Source: Nectonema munidae
Lineage: Eukaryota; Nematomorpha; Nectonematoida; Nectonematidae
Length of the DNA stretch: 64,000 nt
Direction: 5' to 3'
Assembly (NCBI GenBank): GCA_030549495.1
Contig: JAUIRK010000501.1
Location: 372,001 to 436,000 of the forward strand
Part shown: positions 24,031 to 35,900 of the stretch, in pieces
Layout: the number at the start of each line of letters is the position of its first letter
Position numbering within the stretch: position 1 is the stretch's first letter
Translations under genes and position numbers: made by a program
The notes under the pieces: model-generated
Databases searched by the model: none
Told to the model about the DNA's origin: nothing
Seen by the model: the letters and a program-made list of their open reading frames with translations, nothing else

Positions 24031-24197
24031 TAATAAAAATTTTTTTTTATTTATATTACTTAATTTTGTTGAATAACTCAGGGAATATACTTTAAAAAGA
24101 AGATAAAAAAATGTCACTCTCATTAAACCGGTGTTTTGTGAAAGGCGGATTTTTTATTTGATCCCAAGGTAATCCAGTTTTCACAGATTTTACTGTA

Positions 24198-24239
24198 TAT
24201 AGCATTTTTCTCGCCTTTTACGAGATGCAGCATCACAAT
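24198..24239. repeat. 42-bp inverted repeat, left arm
   Basis: Starts TATAGCATTTTTCTC and ends GATGCAGCATCACAAT. It matches the reverse complement of 26285-26326 at 40 of 42 positions (only the GC/CT pair after TTTTTCTC differs). It lies directly against the right end of the second Tigger. Confidence 0.85.
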
Positions 24240-24248
24240 GCCCGGAGT

Positions 24249-26290
24249 AAGAATTTATTTATTTATTTATTTATTTACAAATGAAAGTTTACGCATGAGA
24301 AAAGTATGACAAAAACAACTGAACCAAATTATCGAAACAGTATGAAAATAATGTAGGTAATTTTGTGAAGATCCAAAAGCCAGGAGGCCGCAGTTAGGAT
24401 TCAACACAGACTTTCAAGGATAGGGTAGAAAAATGAAGCATCGAGGACACGAGTTCAAAGCATTGCTCACGGAAACAAAGTGGAATATTGTTGTAGAGTC
24501 AAATAATAAAATTAGGAAGTAGAGCAGACATAGCAGTTTCTGTCACAATAGGTATAATGGCTATAGGAAGAAATGAAAAAAATTTTCCAAATTTTTTTGA
24601 AGGTTTTCACAGATAAACTGGGGTCTTGAAAGAGAAAAGGAAATTGTTTGTGAAGTAAATTTGTTTTGTATCTAACTGACACAGTAGAAGTTGAGAGTCG
24701 GAAAAACACAGGCAAAGGATCGTGTGCTTTTCGGGTTTCGTGCTTTATATTATCATTATATTGTAGAAATTTGCTGAAGAGTCCATGTGGTCTGTTATTG
24801 ATGTTTTTATGCAAAAAGCAAGCAACTTTAAGATTGAAGAGATCATTCAGTTTAAGTAGATAGTGAATTTTGAAGACAGGTTCTGTGTGTGAGTTGTATT
24901 TGAGATTGAAAACATTTCTGAGAGCACGCTTTTGTAAAATCTCAATACGATTTTTACCGCTTGGGTACCAGTTTATGAGGCTATACTGAATGTGTGGCAA
25001 GAACAGAGTTTTGTAAAGAAGGAGCTTGATATTCGTAGGAAAGATATGTTTTGTGCGATGAAAAACTCCAATAACTTGGCTCAATTTATTTGAAACCATA
25101 TTAACATGATGGGAAAAGCTTAGCTTATTGTCAAGCACAAGCCCAAGTAGATTAAACTTATTGACTATGTTGAAACGTGCTTTGGATAGAAAGTCTTCAT
25201 TTACACTGTCTTTCATGGATACAACCATTGCTTTAGATTTTACATAGTTAATTTTCAAATCATTATTCGTGCACCAAGCATAAAATAGGTTTAGATTATA
25301 TAAAAACATGTTAATATTGATACAATTATCTTTTTTAATACAGGAAAGTGGGAAATAGCCACAGAAGTCATCAGCATAGAGAACAAAGGAAAATATACTT
25401 GATACATCAAAAATATCATTTACATAGAGACTAAACAATAGGGGAGATAAAACAGAGCCCTGTGGTACACCTGATCTGATAGGAGTGAAAGACGAAAGAG
25501 AATTATTCACCGATACACACTGTTTGCGAGCAGAAAGATATGAACAGAGGAGTGAAAGAGAGTTTTTACTGATCCTAGACTTAGAAAGTTTTTGGATCAA
25601 CAGTGAGTGGTTGACTGAATCAAAGGCCTTACTCATATCAAAAAAAAGAAGGACCATGTCTTCTTTTTTTTCTAAAGAGGAAACGAGTTCTTCAAGGAGG
25701 AAAGAGTGCAAAATTTCTGTTGAATAGTCCTTCCTGAAACCGAATTGATGCTTATGAACAAGTTTATTTTGCAATATATGACCTTCAAGCTGAGTGAGAA
25801 TAACTCTTTCAAAAACTTTGGAAAGTGCAGGCACCAACGAAATAGGTCGGTAGTTATCTACATTTCTCCGATCTTCTTTTTTCCAGAGAGGGATTACTTT
25901 ATGTGTTTTGAGAATAGAAGGGAATATGCAATGTCTAAAAGCCGAGTTGATAGCCATAGCTAAAAACTCAGAGACAGCCGTACCAATTAGCTTAATATGA
26001 TAAGTCGATATGCCATATATATCACATGAATGACTGCTTTTTATTTTGTTTATTTCATTCAAAACACCTACGCTATCAACATTAATGAAAGAAAAAGAGC
26101 CATCATCATAGGCATAAGAAGATTCATGTGTAAAATTGTTTGGAACATTCAAGCAAGCACCAGAGAAATAAGCATTAAGCTTTTCAGCAACTAAATAGTC
26201 GTTATCTATGAGCGTATCTCCTTCTCTCAAAGAAATACTTCTAGTTTGAGGGTTTTTCAGTGTTTTATTGACTAGAATATGGCTATTGTG
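24249..26290 (-). mobile_element. LINE, minus strand, 5'-truncated with open RT frame
   Basis: Its 3' end on the minus strand is a (TAAA)n tail, seen as tttatttatttatttatttattta at about 24249-24272 on the plus strand. A ~240-bp 3' UTR separates the tail from the stop at 24512. Sequence upstream of the reverse transcriptase (ORF1, endonuclease) is absent, so it is a 5'-truncated insertion. The 5' junction must lie close to 26285, where the inverted-repeat arm begins. Confidence 0.88.
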
Positions 26291-26299
26291 ATGCTGCAT
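24512..26299 (-). CDS. LINE reverse transcriptase, uninterrupted 595-aa frame
   Basis: Partial ORF2 product. The linker (residues 1-130) contains CDIYGISTYHIKLIG, shared with the LINE at 21.9 kb. Reverse transcriptase motifs in order: HKVIPLWKKEDRRNVDNYRP (about 133-151), HQFGFRKDYST (184-193), LLFFDMSKAFDSVN (217-230, catalytic D221), SGVPQGSVLSPLLF (276-289), FVLYADDFCG (305-314, catalytic D310/D311). The thumb then has FNLLGLVLDNKLSF and EILQKRALRNVF. The C-terminus CDRNCYVC resembles the cysteine-rich end of the LINE at 14.3 kb. The first ~5 residues come from the inverted-repeat arm and are not part of the natural protein. No stop or shift interrupts the frame, which marks this as the youngest LINE in the window. 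Without endonuclease it should be unable to move itself. Confidence 0.9.
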   Translation of the reverse strand: MQHHNSHILVNKTLKNPQTRSISLREGDTLIDNDYLVAEKLNAYFSGACLNVPNNFTHESSYAYDDGSFSFINVDSVGVLNEINKIKSSHSCDIYGISTYHIKLIGTAVSEFLAMAINSAFRHCIFPSILKTHKVIPLWKKEDRRNVDNYRPISLVPALSKVFERVILTQLEGHILQNKLVHKHQFGFRKDYSTEILHSFLLEELVSSLEKKEDMVLLFFDMSKAFDSVNHSLLIQKLSKSRISKNSLSLLCSYLSARKQCVSVNNSLSSFTPIRSGVPQGSVLSPLLFSLYVNDIFDVSSIFSFVLYADDFCGYFPLSCIKKDNCININMFLYNLNLFYAWCTNNDLKINYVKSKAMVVSMKDSVNEDFLSKARFNIVNKFNLLGLVLDNKLSFSHHVNMVSNKLSQVIGVFHRTKHIFPTNIKLLLYKTLFLPHIQYSLINWYPSGKNRIEILQKRALRNVFNLKYNSHTEPVFKIHYLLKLNDLFNLKVACFLHKNINNRPHGLFSKFLQYNDNIKHETRKAHDPLPVFFRLSTSTVSVRYKTNLLHKQFPFLFQDPSLSVKTFKKIWKIFFISSYSHYTYCDRNCYVCSTS

Positions 26300-26326
26300 C
26301 TCGTAAAAGAGGAGAAAAATGCTATA
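26285..26326. repeat. 42-bp inverted repeat, right arm
   Basis: Partner of 24198-24239. TA is available at the outer edge of both arms, as in mariner-type MITEs. The LINE lies entirely between the arms. Confidence 0.85.
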
Positions 26327-26840
26327 CCATAATGTTTACACTTAACTATATTTGTATACACATATTTATTATTTCCATAGATAAAACAAAAAGTTGGATA
26401 AAATACTTATTCGATATATAAAAATATCAGCTTTTCCCGAAAATTTCATGATTTATGAGAGCAGAATAAAAGCTTTTGGCCGATTTCTTTCTCTTTTTTC
26501 TTCAACTTTTTTTCATAAAATGAAAAAGTTATACTCTGCTTACCTGACCTCAATCCAAATTTAATTTTACTTATTTCAAAGTTTCTTTTTAATCAGTTTT
26601 GTAATACCCCTTCCACAGTACACGACTTTATATTAAAAACTGATATATTAATAATTTGCACACTCTTTGCCTGACATCTTAATATAAACTTGAAATGAAT
26701 AAACAACTTTTCCATGGTTAATTATTATGTTTTATGTTTTAAATAAAAATGGTCTTAAGCGCCTATAAAAAAAATATAAAAAGAAAGCGCTTTTATTCAT
26801 TATATAAATACTAAATAATTTTTGTAAAGAAAAAATTTAA
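26327..26840. other. 3' flank of the calcium sensor gene
   Basis: AT-rich, no coding frame. It includes the likely 3' UTR of the minus-strand calcium sensor gene. On the minus strand AATAAA-like signals are plentiful but none can be singled out. Confidence 0.4.
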
Positions 26841-26945
26841 TCAAATTTCCTTTATTAAGTTCTCAACTGTAATTGTCTTTAAAATAGATGGATCTGACTT
26901 TAAGCCTTCAATGAATTCATCCATCGTTAAATGTTCATCATTGTT
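26841..26945 (-). CDS. NCS1: NCS exon 8 (EF4 loop and C-terminus)
   Basis: 34 codons plus TGA. The acceptor is TTTTAG before AACAATGAT. It encodes the EF4 loop from position 3, EFIEGLKSDPSI, and the tail ending NLIKEI. Phase 0 start. Confidence 0.92.
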   Translation of the reverse strand, partial: NNDEHLTMDEFIEGLKSDPSILKTITVENLIKEI

Positions 26946-29900
26946 CTAAAATAAAAGACAAAGTTATAAAAACATCGATCTGTTATCTCTTCTCTATAAT
27001 TATTGTCTTTTTGTTTTCGCGGAATTTTGTGGAAAAATGATTATTTCTCTGTTAAAAGTTCAGGAAGAAAATAATTTGAGATTAAGAGATAAAAAACTTA
27101 ATGTCCAATAAAGAATATATTTCGATTACAAAGTATCCAAATAAATGAATCTTAATCTGAAAGATCTTAAAAGTGATCTTGCTATAATTTATACGAGCAA
27201 AAGTTAGAAGTTATAAAAGAAATTCTGACAGCTTATGCGAGTAAAGAGACATTTTTGATTGTGACAAAAGATTAATTTTGATAAAGCTAATTTTAAGAAA
27301 TTTTTTCTCATTGAAAGAATATTAATTAAGAAAAATGGCATGAAAGTTTCTGAAACTGTTTTCTTATTAAAGAGAAAAAATCAATAAAAGAATTCAGAAA
27401 TCAATTCTTGGATTAATCCATTTTTACAAATAAAAGTTAATTTATACCTTTTAAGCAATCAAATGAAAATTTTGTAAATCCAGGCAAATATATTCCCAGG
27501 AGAAAAGATTTTTGGGATCTCTCAAACGGTAAAACAAACACTAATATTCGATCACAGTCTACACTTTAGACAGAGGGGCAAGATTTTTAAAAATAAGCAA
27601 ACCGAAACAAACATGGGCTTAAAAAGAGTTGAGAAAACCAAAAAAGTTATACTATATATTTTCAAATAATGACTTTTCACGATATATTTTCATGGTTTTA
27701 TGAAGACATTCATATTTCAAAAGTTTGTAAGAAATTTCAATTTTAGAAAAGTTTTATGAATCTTGCTCATTTTAATGCATAATTATGTTTTATAAATTTT
27801 CAAACAAATTTGTTCAATTTATTTATAATTAATTTTCAAATGTAGTGAGAATGGGAAAAACTAAATTACCGATTTCTTACAGTAGATGTGCGCAACTATT
27901 TACTAAAGATTAAAATGCTAAAGGTTGAGTCCTAGTAATTCTTTGCACGGGTAATGTAGACTTTTCGAGTTTCCTTAACTAGATTGCTGTGAAATTTATT
28001 TTGACATACTTAGTTCTTAAAAACTATAATTTATAAGTTTACCTTATTTATTCACATTCATTTTCCATTTTTCGCATGTTCCGTTCATGAGCTTATCTAA
28101 CTCTAGACCAGTGTTTCCCAAAGTGGGTGTCGCGACACAGTAGTGTGTCGTAAAAACTTTCCAAGTGTGTCGCGAGATTTTTTAGAAGTAATAAAAAGAT
28201 ACAGTTATCTCTCAATTAGCACGACTTGGATTAACGCGCTTCAATTATTAAATTTTGAAAATTTTCCGTTTTCTTTCGGCATTAACCGAAATCAAATCCA
28301 AAAAGCGAGAGAGACTTCTCGGAATTGAGGATGAAATGCGAGTTTGCTTGTCGTCTTTGGACCCTCGATGGAATTTAATTTGTTCTCGAAAGCAAACTCA
28401 TTTGTCACACTGAATAAAATTTTATTGTTGTTGTTGCTTCTTCGCCCAGTTTCCTTCTGTTGCTACTTTAATCTTAATGTTTAATGGATTACAAGGATAC
28501 TGTCGTTAATTATAATACTTCATTTAATAGTTTTTTTGAAATATTTGCTTGGTGGTGTGTCACGGCTCAAAAGAGTTGGGGAAACACTGTTATAGACAAT
28601 ACATGGTATTACATTGCAATGTTTTTCAATGCTAATGTTCAATTGTTCGTATTCAGTATCAAAATCATTCTCTTAAAAAAGCTAAATTGCTTTGCAAAAA
28701 TGAATTCATTTCGTAATACACAACGCAGTGTACTTATTCTGACTTATTGTGTAATCACTCGAATCTCATCCTCTTTCCTCTTTTTCCTTCCATATACCAT
28801 GTTTCTTTCCGTCTTTCACATCTTGCTTTCATGGGTACCCACCCTGGTTATCCTCGCTTGCTGTATGTCTCTTTTTTGTTATTGTTTGTGATGCTTCCGT
28901 TTTTTTCCGTCATGCTACATGTGTCTGTTTTGTTTGCGAAATAAACGCTTCTTCTTCATCAGTGGATTTTTTTTTATAAAAGAGCGTTTACTAATTCAGT
29001 ACCCATATGAAACAATTTTTTTACTACATCAGTTAGTTGGTCATACTTTAACCCATTTTAGGCCAAGCAAAGCAGAAGATATCTAAAAAACGCAGACGAT
29101 TTATATTCAAAGTCATTGAAAAAAGCAGACGAAGATGAAAAAACTTATGTTCCAAAATAAGAACATTGGCCGGAAATGGGTTAATCTTAAGAAACTTTAC
29201 AAAGTTGTACAACATCGTTTACTAATTTTATTAGCAGGTGGAACTATTTTATTTTCTCAGTGATCAAATCGCTACTTACACGGCCTCATATGAGAAACGG
29301 AGTTCCAATTTTTATGCTTATGACTACGAAGTATAAGCAGGATACACAATTGGATTCCCAGAATTAAGGATGCCATTATATTTTGGGATAAACTTTGATA
29401 AAATTAGGAAAATTAATATTGTGCACAATTTTAATCGTTTTATATGAGGAAAGATCTGAAGTTTTAATAAATTTAAGCGTATCATATCAAGATGTCTGGT
29501 TACCCTACATATATTTCACTTTAACAAGGTAAATTATAGAATAAATGCATACTTTATCCAATGACTGAAACATCCTGTCGACAATCTCTTCAGGTGTAAG
29601 GTCAGATATGTTCTAAAAAATATTGGTAATTGTAGGAATCTGTTTAAAATTTGATCGAACCGCCACTTATGTGGTATTTCTTACAACTTGAAGCAAGCTA
29701 ACATTTAATAAAATCAATTTATTTATAGGATGAATACAAAGCCCATAAAGACAGTTTGGCATCACCCAAAACAAATTTTGAGGAAAAAAGGGAATGGTTT
29801 TATGGAGTTCATCCATTGAATTATTATCCCTTACATGAAAAAGGTGTTTCTTTATATCGGTAGGCAGAAATCAGATATAACTTCACTGAAAAATCAAACT

Positions 29901-32900
29901 GACAATCTGAACTGTTTAACCTAGTAATCTGTTCAGTGCATAAATAGAAAATTTTTACTATGATAAAAGTAAATTACTACTAACAGTATTATACTACTAA
30001 ACAAGTTGTAAATTATAAATACTATTGAATGAGTTTTTTTACAAATAGAGCGAGCTCATTGGTTAATTATTTTACTTTTAGATATTAATGATTTCGATTG
30101 CTTTACCAATCATCGAAAAGTAAAATTCTAAAAAATTCTAAATCAAAAATAGGGAACTTTCTGATATAAATTTTGAATAAATGGGAAAGAAATTTAAAAA
30201 GAAACTTAAAAAAAACTCATTTCTATTTATTATTGATGAAATTTTTTTTTGTAATTTATAAATATCTATACGCCAATGTAATTAAAGTTGCTTGATGAAA
30301 TTATCAAAGTATAGGAAATAATGTCAACATATTAACTCCAGATTAAAATAAAAATATTTAATTTACTTATTAAACAGGGTTACTACTACATATGCCTTTT
30401 TTAAATAGTATTTTAAAAACAAAATATTGTTTATTCAGTGATCAAAATTTTGGTTCTAAAAGGAGTAATAAATAATAGAATATAAACGTGTCAATCCAAA
30501 AAGCTCTCACTGACTATGCTATTCTTTAATAATTAATTAAATGAATGGAATATTAGTACTAGCAAATTCTTGCAACTGAATCTTTGGTTGTTTGGAGCGA
30601 ATAAAAAATGTTAATTCAAAAGAAATTGAAGTTTTTTAAAAAAAAAAATTAAATACTATTTTATCTCGCTGCTATAATAATGAGCGTGTACAAAGGGTGA
30701 AGAATTTTCAAGGTTTCATAATATTCCTTTTCACACATCAAGCCAACATGTTGGATAAATTATTACCATAATCAGAACTAAGAGCAATTAACACCAACGA
30801 TTTTTCCTCTGTCAGAAGTAGTGAATATGTGTGTAGATCATTACAGTTCGATCGAACAATTAGGAAAAAAGATCTTAACTTTTAAAACAAATGGGGTTAA
30901 TTAAGCCTGATTAAGTTTCATAAATATACTATGTTTTATTTATAAATTATAAAGTTTGTTAACAGTTTAATGAACCAAGATTATGGGAGGAGTTGTGCAA
31001 AGGAGAATGATGTAAAGAGAAAGATGTATCACAATTTAGAAGTGCTAGAAAGGCGAGAGATTGTCCTATAGTGAAAATAAGAGCAGGATATATGGTTTCT
31101 ACTCACAAATTAGGATATTTACTCCTCTGTAAATATGATAATGATATCAAGGTTAGTGGAGATTGTCAAGAAAGCTACAAAAGCAAGAAGAAACATAAAT
31201 CATTTACACATGTCATTTTACAAGTTTTTTATCTCTCTGCTTAATTTTTCTCATCATGATGCGGGTGTCGGTTTTTTACCCTGGTTTTCTTCCTCTGAAG
31301 AATTCAAAGGTTTTTACGGTTAGGTAGTGCTCTAGCCACCCGATTCTACGTGGTTAGTAATCATCTATCACTAGACATTAAGTTTGTTTCCCAAATTGGT
31401 AGCGTTCGCGTTAGGATAGTATCGTTCACTCAGATGTATTTATATATTGTAACATAAATTCTTGTAAAATAAAATATATAACAAGGTATAGCTATGCAGT
31501 AACAAGGGCTGGTAGGCGTTTAGTGGGGTGGAAAGTCCATGTAGACCTGGACTCAGCATTCCGCGCGGGCCACGATATCCGAAAGGATGGGTGCGAACGC
31601 CACAAACAACTTAACTTAACTTAATGATGCGTTTAATTTTTCTCATCATCATCAAGCATAGAAAATGTTTAGCGTATAATTTTTCCATCACCCCCATGCA
31701 CATAGATTTGTAGTGTAAAAAACATGTTTTTCTTTTCTATAAAAATTTCATAAAAAAATTTAAAAAAAAAATTACTTTTGATATTTTTTTGCTTAAAGGT
31801 ACAAAATACTTATTCGATTAGAAATCGATAAGAACAAATTTTTTATGTAACTAAAATCTAGAGCCCTTCAAAAGTTATTAAACGGCAAAGTAAAAATTGT
31901 ATATTTTAGAAGTAAATTTGGAAGTAAATTTTAGTCATGTAATTAAATTTGAAGGAGATTAGTTTTAAACTGATTATAATAATATGTCTAACAAAAAATG
32001 GTATTAAATGAAAAATCGCTTTGGCCTTCCTACATAAGCAAAAAAACATTACTTGTTATAAATCGATGCATAAAAATAAAGATGCAATATGTCTTAACAT
32101 ATTGAAAACTCATAACGAAAATTCTAAAGTAATAACTATTTAAAGATAAACTTGATTTAGCGATTTTTCATACATATATATATAGACGCATATATACCAA
32201 AAGTGTGGATTTTACCCATCAGGTGCTATAAGAAATTTTAATTGAAATGTCTTGAAATTTTAATGAATTAGTTTTGTACATGGAAAATGAACATATACCA
32301 AATTTTATGAAATTTCAATAACGAGAAGTTTTCTAAATTTGCCAATTTAAAACCTTACATTTAAATATAAGTATCTTGGCGCAGCACAGAGTCATATAAA
32401 ATGAGTCCGGAGCTTTGCCAAGCTCCTAATATATATATATACATACCATTTTTGATTCTTTACCTATTTTTTATTAAGTAATGCAAACAAGTTATTTATG
32501 GAAATACAAAAAAAATTTAATTAAATAATCTTAAAATGTTTTATATTTAAACAAAACTTTATTTTATGACATTAAAAAAGAAACGTCAAATCTTCGACCT
32601 TTAATGGAAATTATACTACTTATTATGAAATTATACTACTAAACAAGTTGTAAATTATAAATACTATTGAATGAATTTTTTTCCAAATAGAGTGAGCTCA
32701 TTGGTTAATTATTTTACTTTTAGATATTAATGATTTCAATTGCTTTACCAATCATCTAAAAGTAAAAATATTATAATATAATAGTTTCTATTATTTTGAT
32801 ATTCCAAAAACATATTTTTAATTTGTTCTTCTCTTTCTTTTTTATATTTCCGCCATTCCATGCGTACTTTGAATTGAGATCTATTTCTGGCATGTCTTTA

Positions 32901-35900
32901 AAAAATTTTCTGCACATTAATAAAAAATTCCAAAACTTCCCACACTGTAGTTGTCTCAAATGGAAGAGACGATTTCATTCTAAAATATTTTTAGAATGTC
33001 TTTTAGTGCTATTTATTCTAAGTTTATAATAATGAAAAGTTATTGAGCTTTCATTATTGATAATATTTATAACCTTGATGATCTATAGTTTTTATTGCAA
33101 AATAATTAAAGTATATGGAAAAATAAAATATGCTGAGTAATATAAATTCTTATTGGGCGTATGAAATATAAAATGAAGCACAAATGCTACAAATGTAAAG
33201 AAAGAATTAGTGATGATGAAGAAATCTGCAAGCGAGTGTTTGAGGTCTGTAAAATGACATGTGTAAAAGATTTATGTTTCTTCTTGCTTTTGTAGCTTTC
33301 TTGACAAACTCCTAGAACTTAATATAAATTTTACTAATTGATTTTCTTTTTTTTTTCTTTCTTTGTTGGATAGCAAATCACGAATGATTTGTATCATATG
33401 TTTAAAATTTTATGCGAATCATTTTTGCAATGAAAATGTTGTACATAACAATAGTATATTAATAAAAGAGAAATTATTATTAATCCGTAGACAATTTATC
33501 GCAGGAAAAATAAAAGTATTGATTAGCCGTCTTGGTAAAAAAATGTATAAAAATGTTTGTATATTTCTACTTCATAAATAATTTTCCATCACAACGAAAT
33601 TTTGGTGGGCGTGGAAGAAACCAAAATAAACCAAGTTTTTCTCAATACTTTTGCAAGTATCGATTTTTTTTTTAACGAATTAGGATGATACGCTTTTTTT
33701 AAATTTTTTTTAAATTTTTTTAATGAATTTTTTATTTTTAAAGCTAATTAATTGAAGACATTAAACTGCGAAAATTTTGTGAATATTTCAATTTATTTTG
33801 GATTATTTCGAGAAAAAGTCTCACACTGAATAGATTTTGCATAATGTTTCAGAAAATAACTCTAGAAAAAGGAATCCGATGCAATGTTGAATAGTGTGTA
33901 AATAATTTGTGCTACGCCGCCATCTTGAAAATTTTCTGCTTTCGCTCTTAACACCAGGAGTCGCCTGTATTTTTAATCAAGAAATCAAAGCTGAAAAGTA
34001 AAGAGTAAAGAGAAATTTAAAGCTGAACAAAAAAGGGAATCTCTTTTCATTTTATTGTAAGAATTATTTGTGTGAGATTTAGTGTTTAAGTGTGAAAAAG
34101 TATGGGATGATGCACAATTAGAAAGTATGATTCTATCATCTTACCAGCATTGAGTGAATCGCCTTTATTACACTTAACATTTCTGTTTTTGATATGTAGC
34201 CATCGTTGTTGTGATCGTACAATTTGAAAGCCCCTTTGAACAAAGAAATACAAGAAAGTTTATCCAAAGCTATTATAATAACAATAATATAATGCCGAAA
34301 CTTTAAGGCAGAAACTGTATTTAATCGTGAGACGAAGAAATGTAGAGTAACGTGTAAATTTCTTCAAAATAGGCAAAGCAGCGGTCCAATTAAATTTGAT
34401 AAAAATATCTCGAGGTTTTACTACGCTACCGAGTCTAGCGAAGAAAATGCGCAAAATGCGAAAAAGTAAGATGAGATTTCACAAGTTCCTCCAATCAATG
34501 CCCAGGATGAAGAAGCACTAGGCATCGTTCGTTGTGGTGTAAATCATATACACGAAGAAATTCAGAGATACAATTATATTATAATTCATTGCTCTTTCGT
34601 GACCAGAAAAATCAGACGATATTTATTAGAAAGCAGAAGATTCCTATACAAAACTATTTGAAAAAACAGACGAAGGTAAAATTGTTTATGTATCATCATA
34701 TATGATACACTGGTCACGAAAGAACTCTTTGGAATAAAGAATTTATTTATTCCTTTTCTTTGATTCAAATTTAAAAATGAACTTTTTTGTGACTTAAAGA
34801 AATTGAATATATTTTTTTGACTGCATTACTTCTTATTTTAGTATAAAAGTATGTATTTCATGGACGCTTATCACTTTAAAAAAAGTCAAATACTCTAAAT
34901 TCTTACATGAAAGTTTTTCATCGATGTTTCCTCTGGATGTGATTGATAAGGCGTGGATAAATTCTGGAAATTCGATACTTCCATTCTATAAAATATTCCG
35001 AAAAACACTTCAAAAATTATTCATCTGGAAGAATTTAAAAAGGACAATTTATGCCATATATCAAATCTCCATTCTAAAACCTCTCAAAAATCATTTCCTC
35101 TTTAACTTTATCTCAAAGCTTCTTATACTATCAAACCGAGTGAATCCGAACTGAATATTTTTTTACGTTGTTTTTGTTATATATTAGAAATTCAATGTGA
35201 TACGGCTCACCTTTTACAAGTCCAACTTTATGAATCCTAACCCTTACCCTATTTATGGTGACTGTCACCAGGGTTGGGACGAACCCTCTCATAAGCGACT
35301 TCCTGCAACAAGTGACTCAAATTCCTTTTATAGAAAAAACTATTTTATATTGTATATTATATTGTTGAATAAATTTAATGACTTTTTTAAATTTTTTGAC
35401 TGACTTTTTACGGAAATACCCCCCCCCCCCCCCCTCCCACCAAAAATTTCTGGATCCCTCACTGACTGTCACTGATATAACGTCAAATTCGTAATTAAAA
35501 AAAAGAAATTATCTTCTTACTTTTCCGTTATTCAAAGGGCACAAAGAAAAAGTATTCGTGTAAGGATATAAACGAGGACTGACTGCGATTATAGAAATGG
35601 AATACTTTTTATTATATATCCCGAATACGCCAATAAACTATTTTGCTTTAAGAATAGGAAAGCCAACCTTTTTTAAACTTAAAGAAGATATTGCGCTACA
35701 TACGCCCCCAGCATAAAAGTTAAGAAATGCAAAAGTAAGACAATATTAACACTTCGCTACAAAATATAAACATTAAATATTTTATGTATTTAACACAATC
35801 TAGAGCTATTTGTTTTAGAGATTCTAAAAATGAAATTACTTTAAAAAATTTCTTTAAAATTAAGACAAATGTTCAAAAATATTTAATGTCTGAAATTTCT

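Larger units (their letters stand above)
20521..24195 (+). mobile_element. Second Tigger/pogo transposon, split by a LINE
   Basis: The right end reads, reversed, CAGTAAAATCTGTGAAAACTGG and abuts TA at 24196-24197. The left end is GGGTAAAATCTCTATATACCGG at about 20523. CCGG-containing subterminal motifs occur on both sides (ataccggcc, aaaccggtc on the left; aaaccggtg on the right). Tigger transposase pieces lie on the plus strand at 20958-21540 and 23230-24030. Between them sits a LINE fragment, so the LINE arrived after the Tigger. Confidence 0.75.

Noticed and set aside
25485-25963. Plus-strand frames inside the 24.5-26.3 kb LINE
   Set aside because: Antisense shadows of the reverse transcriptase frame.
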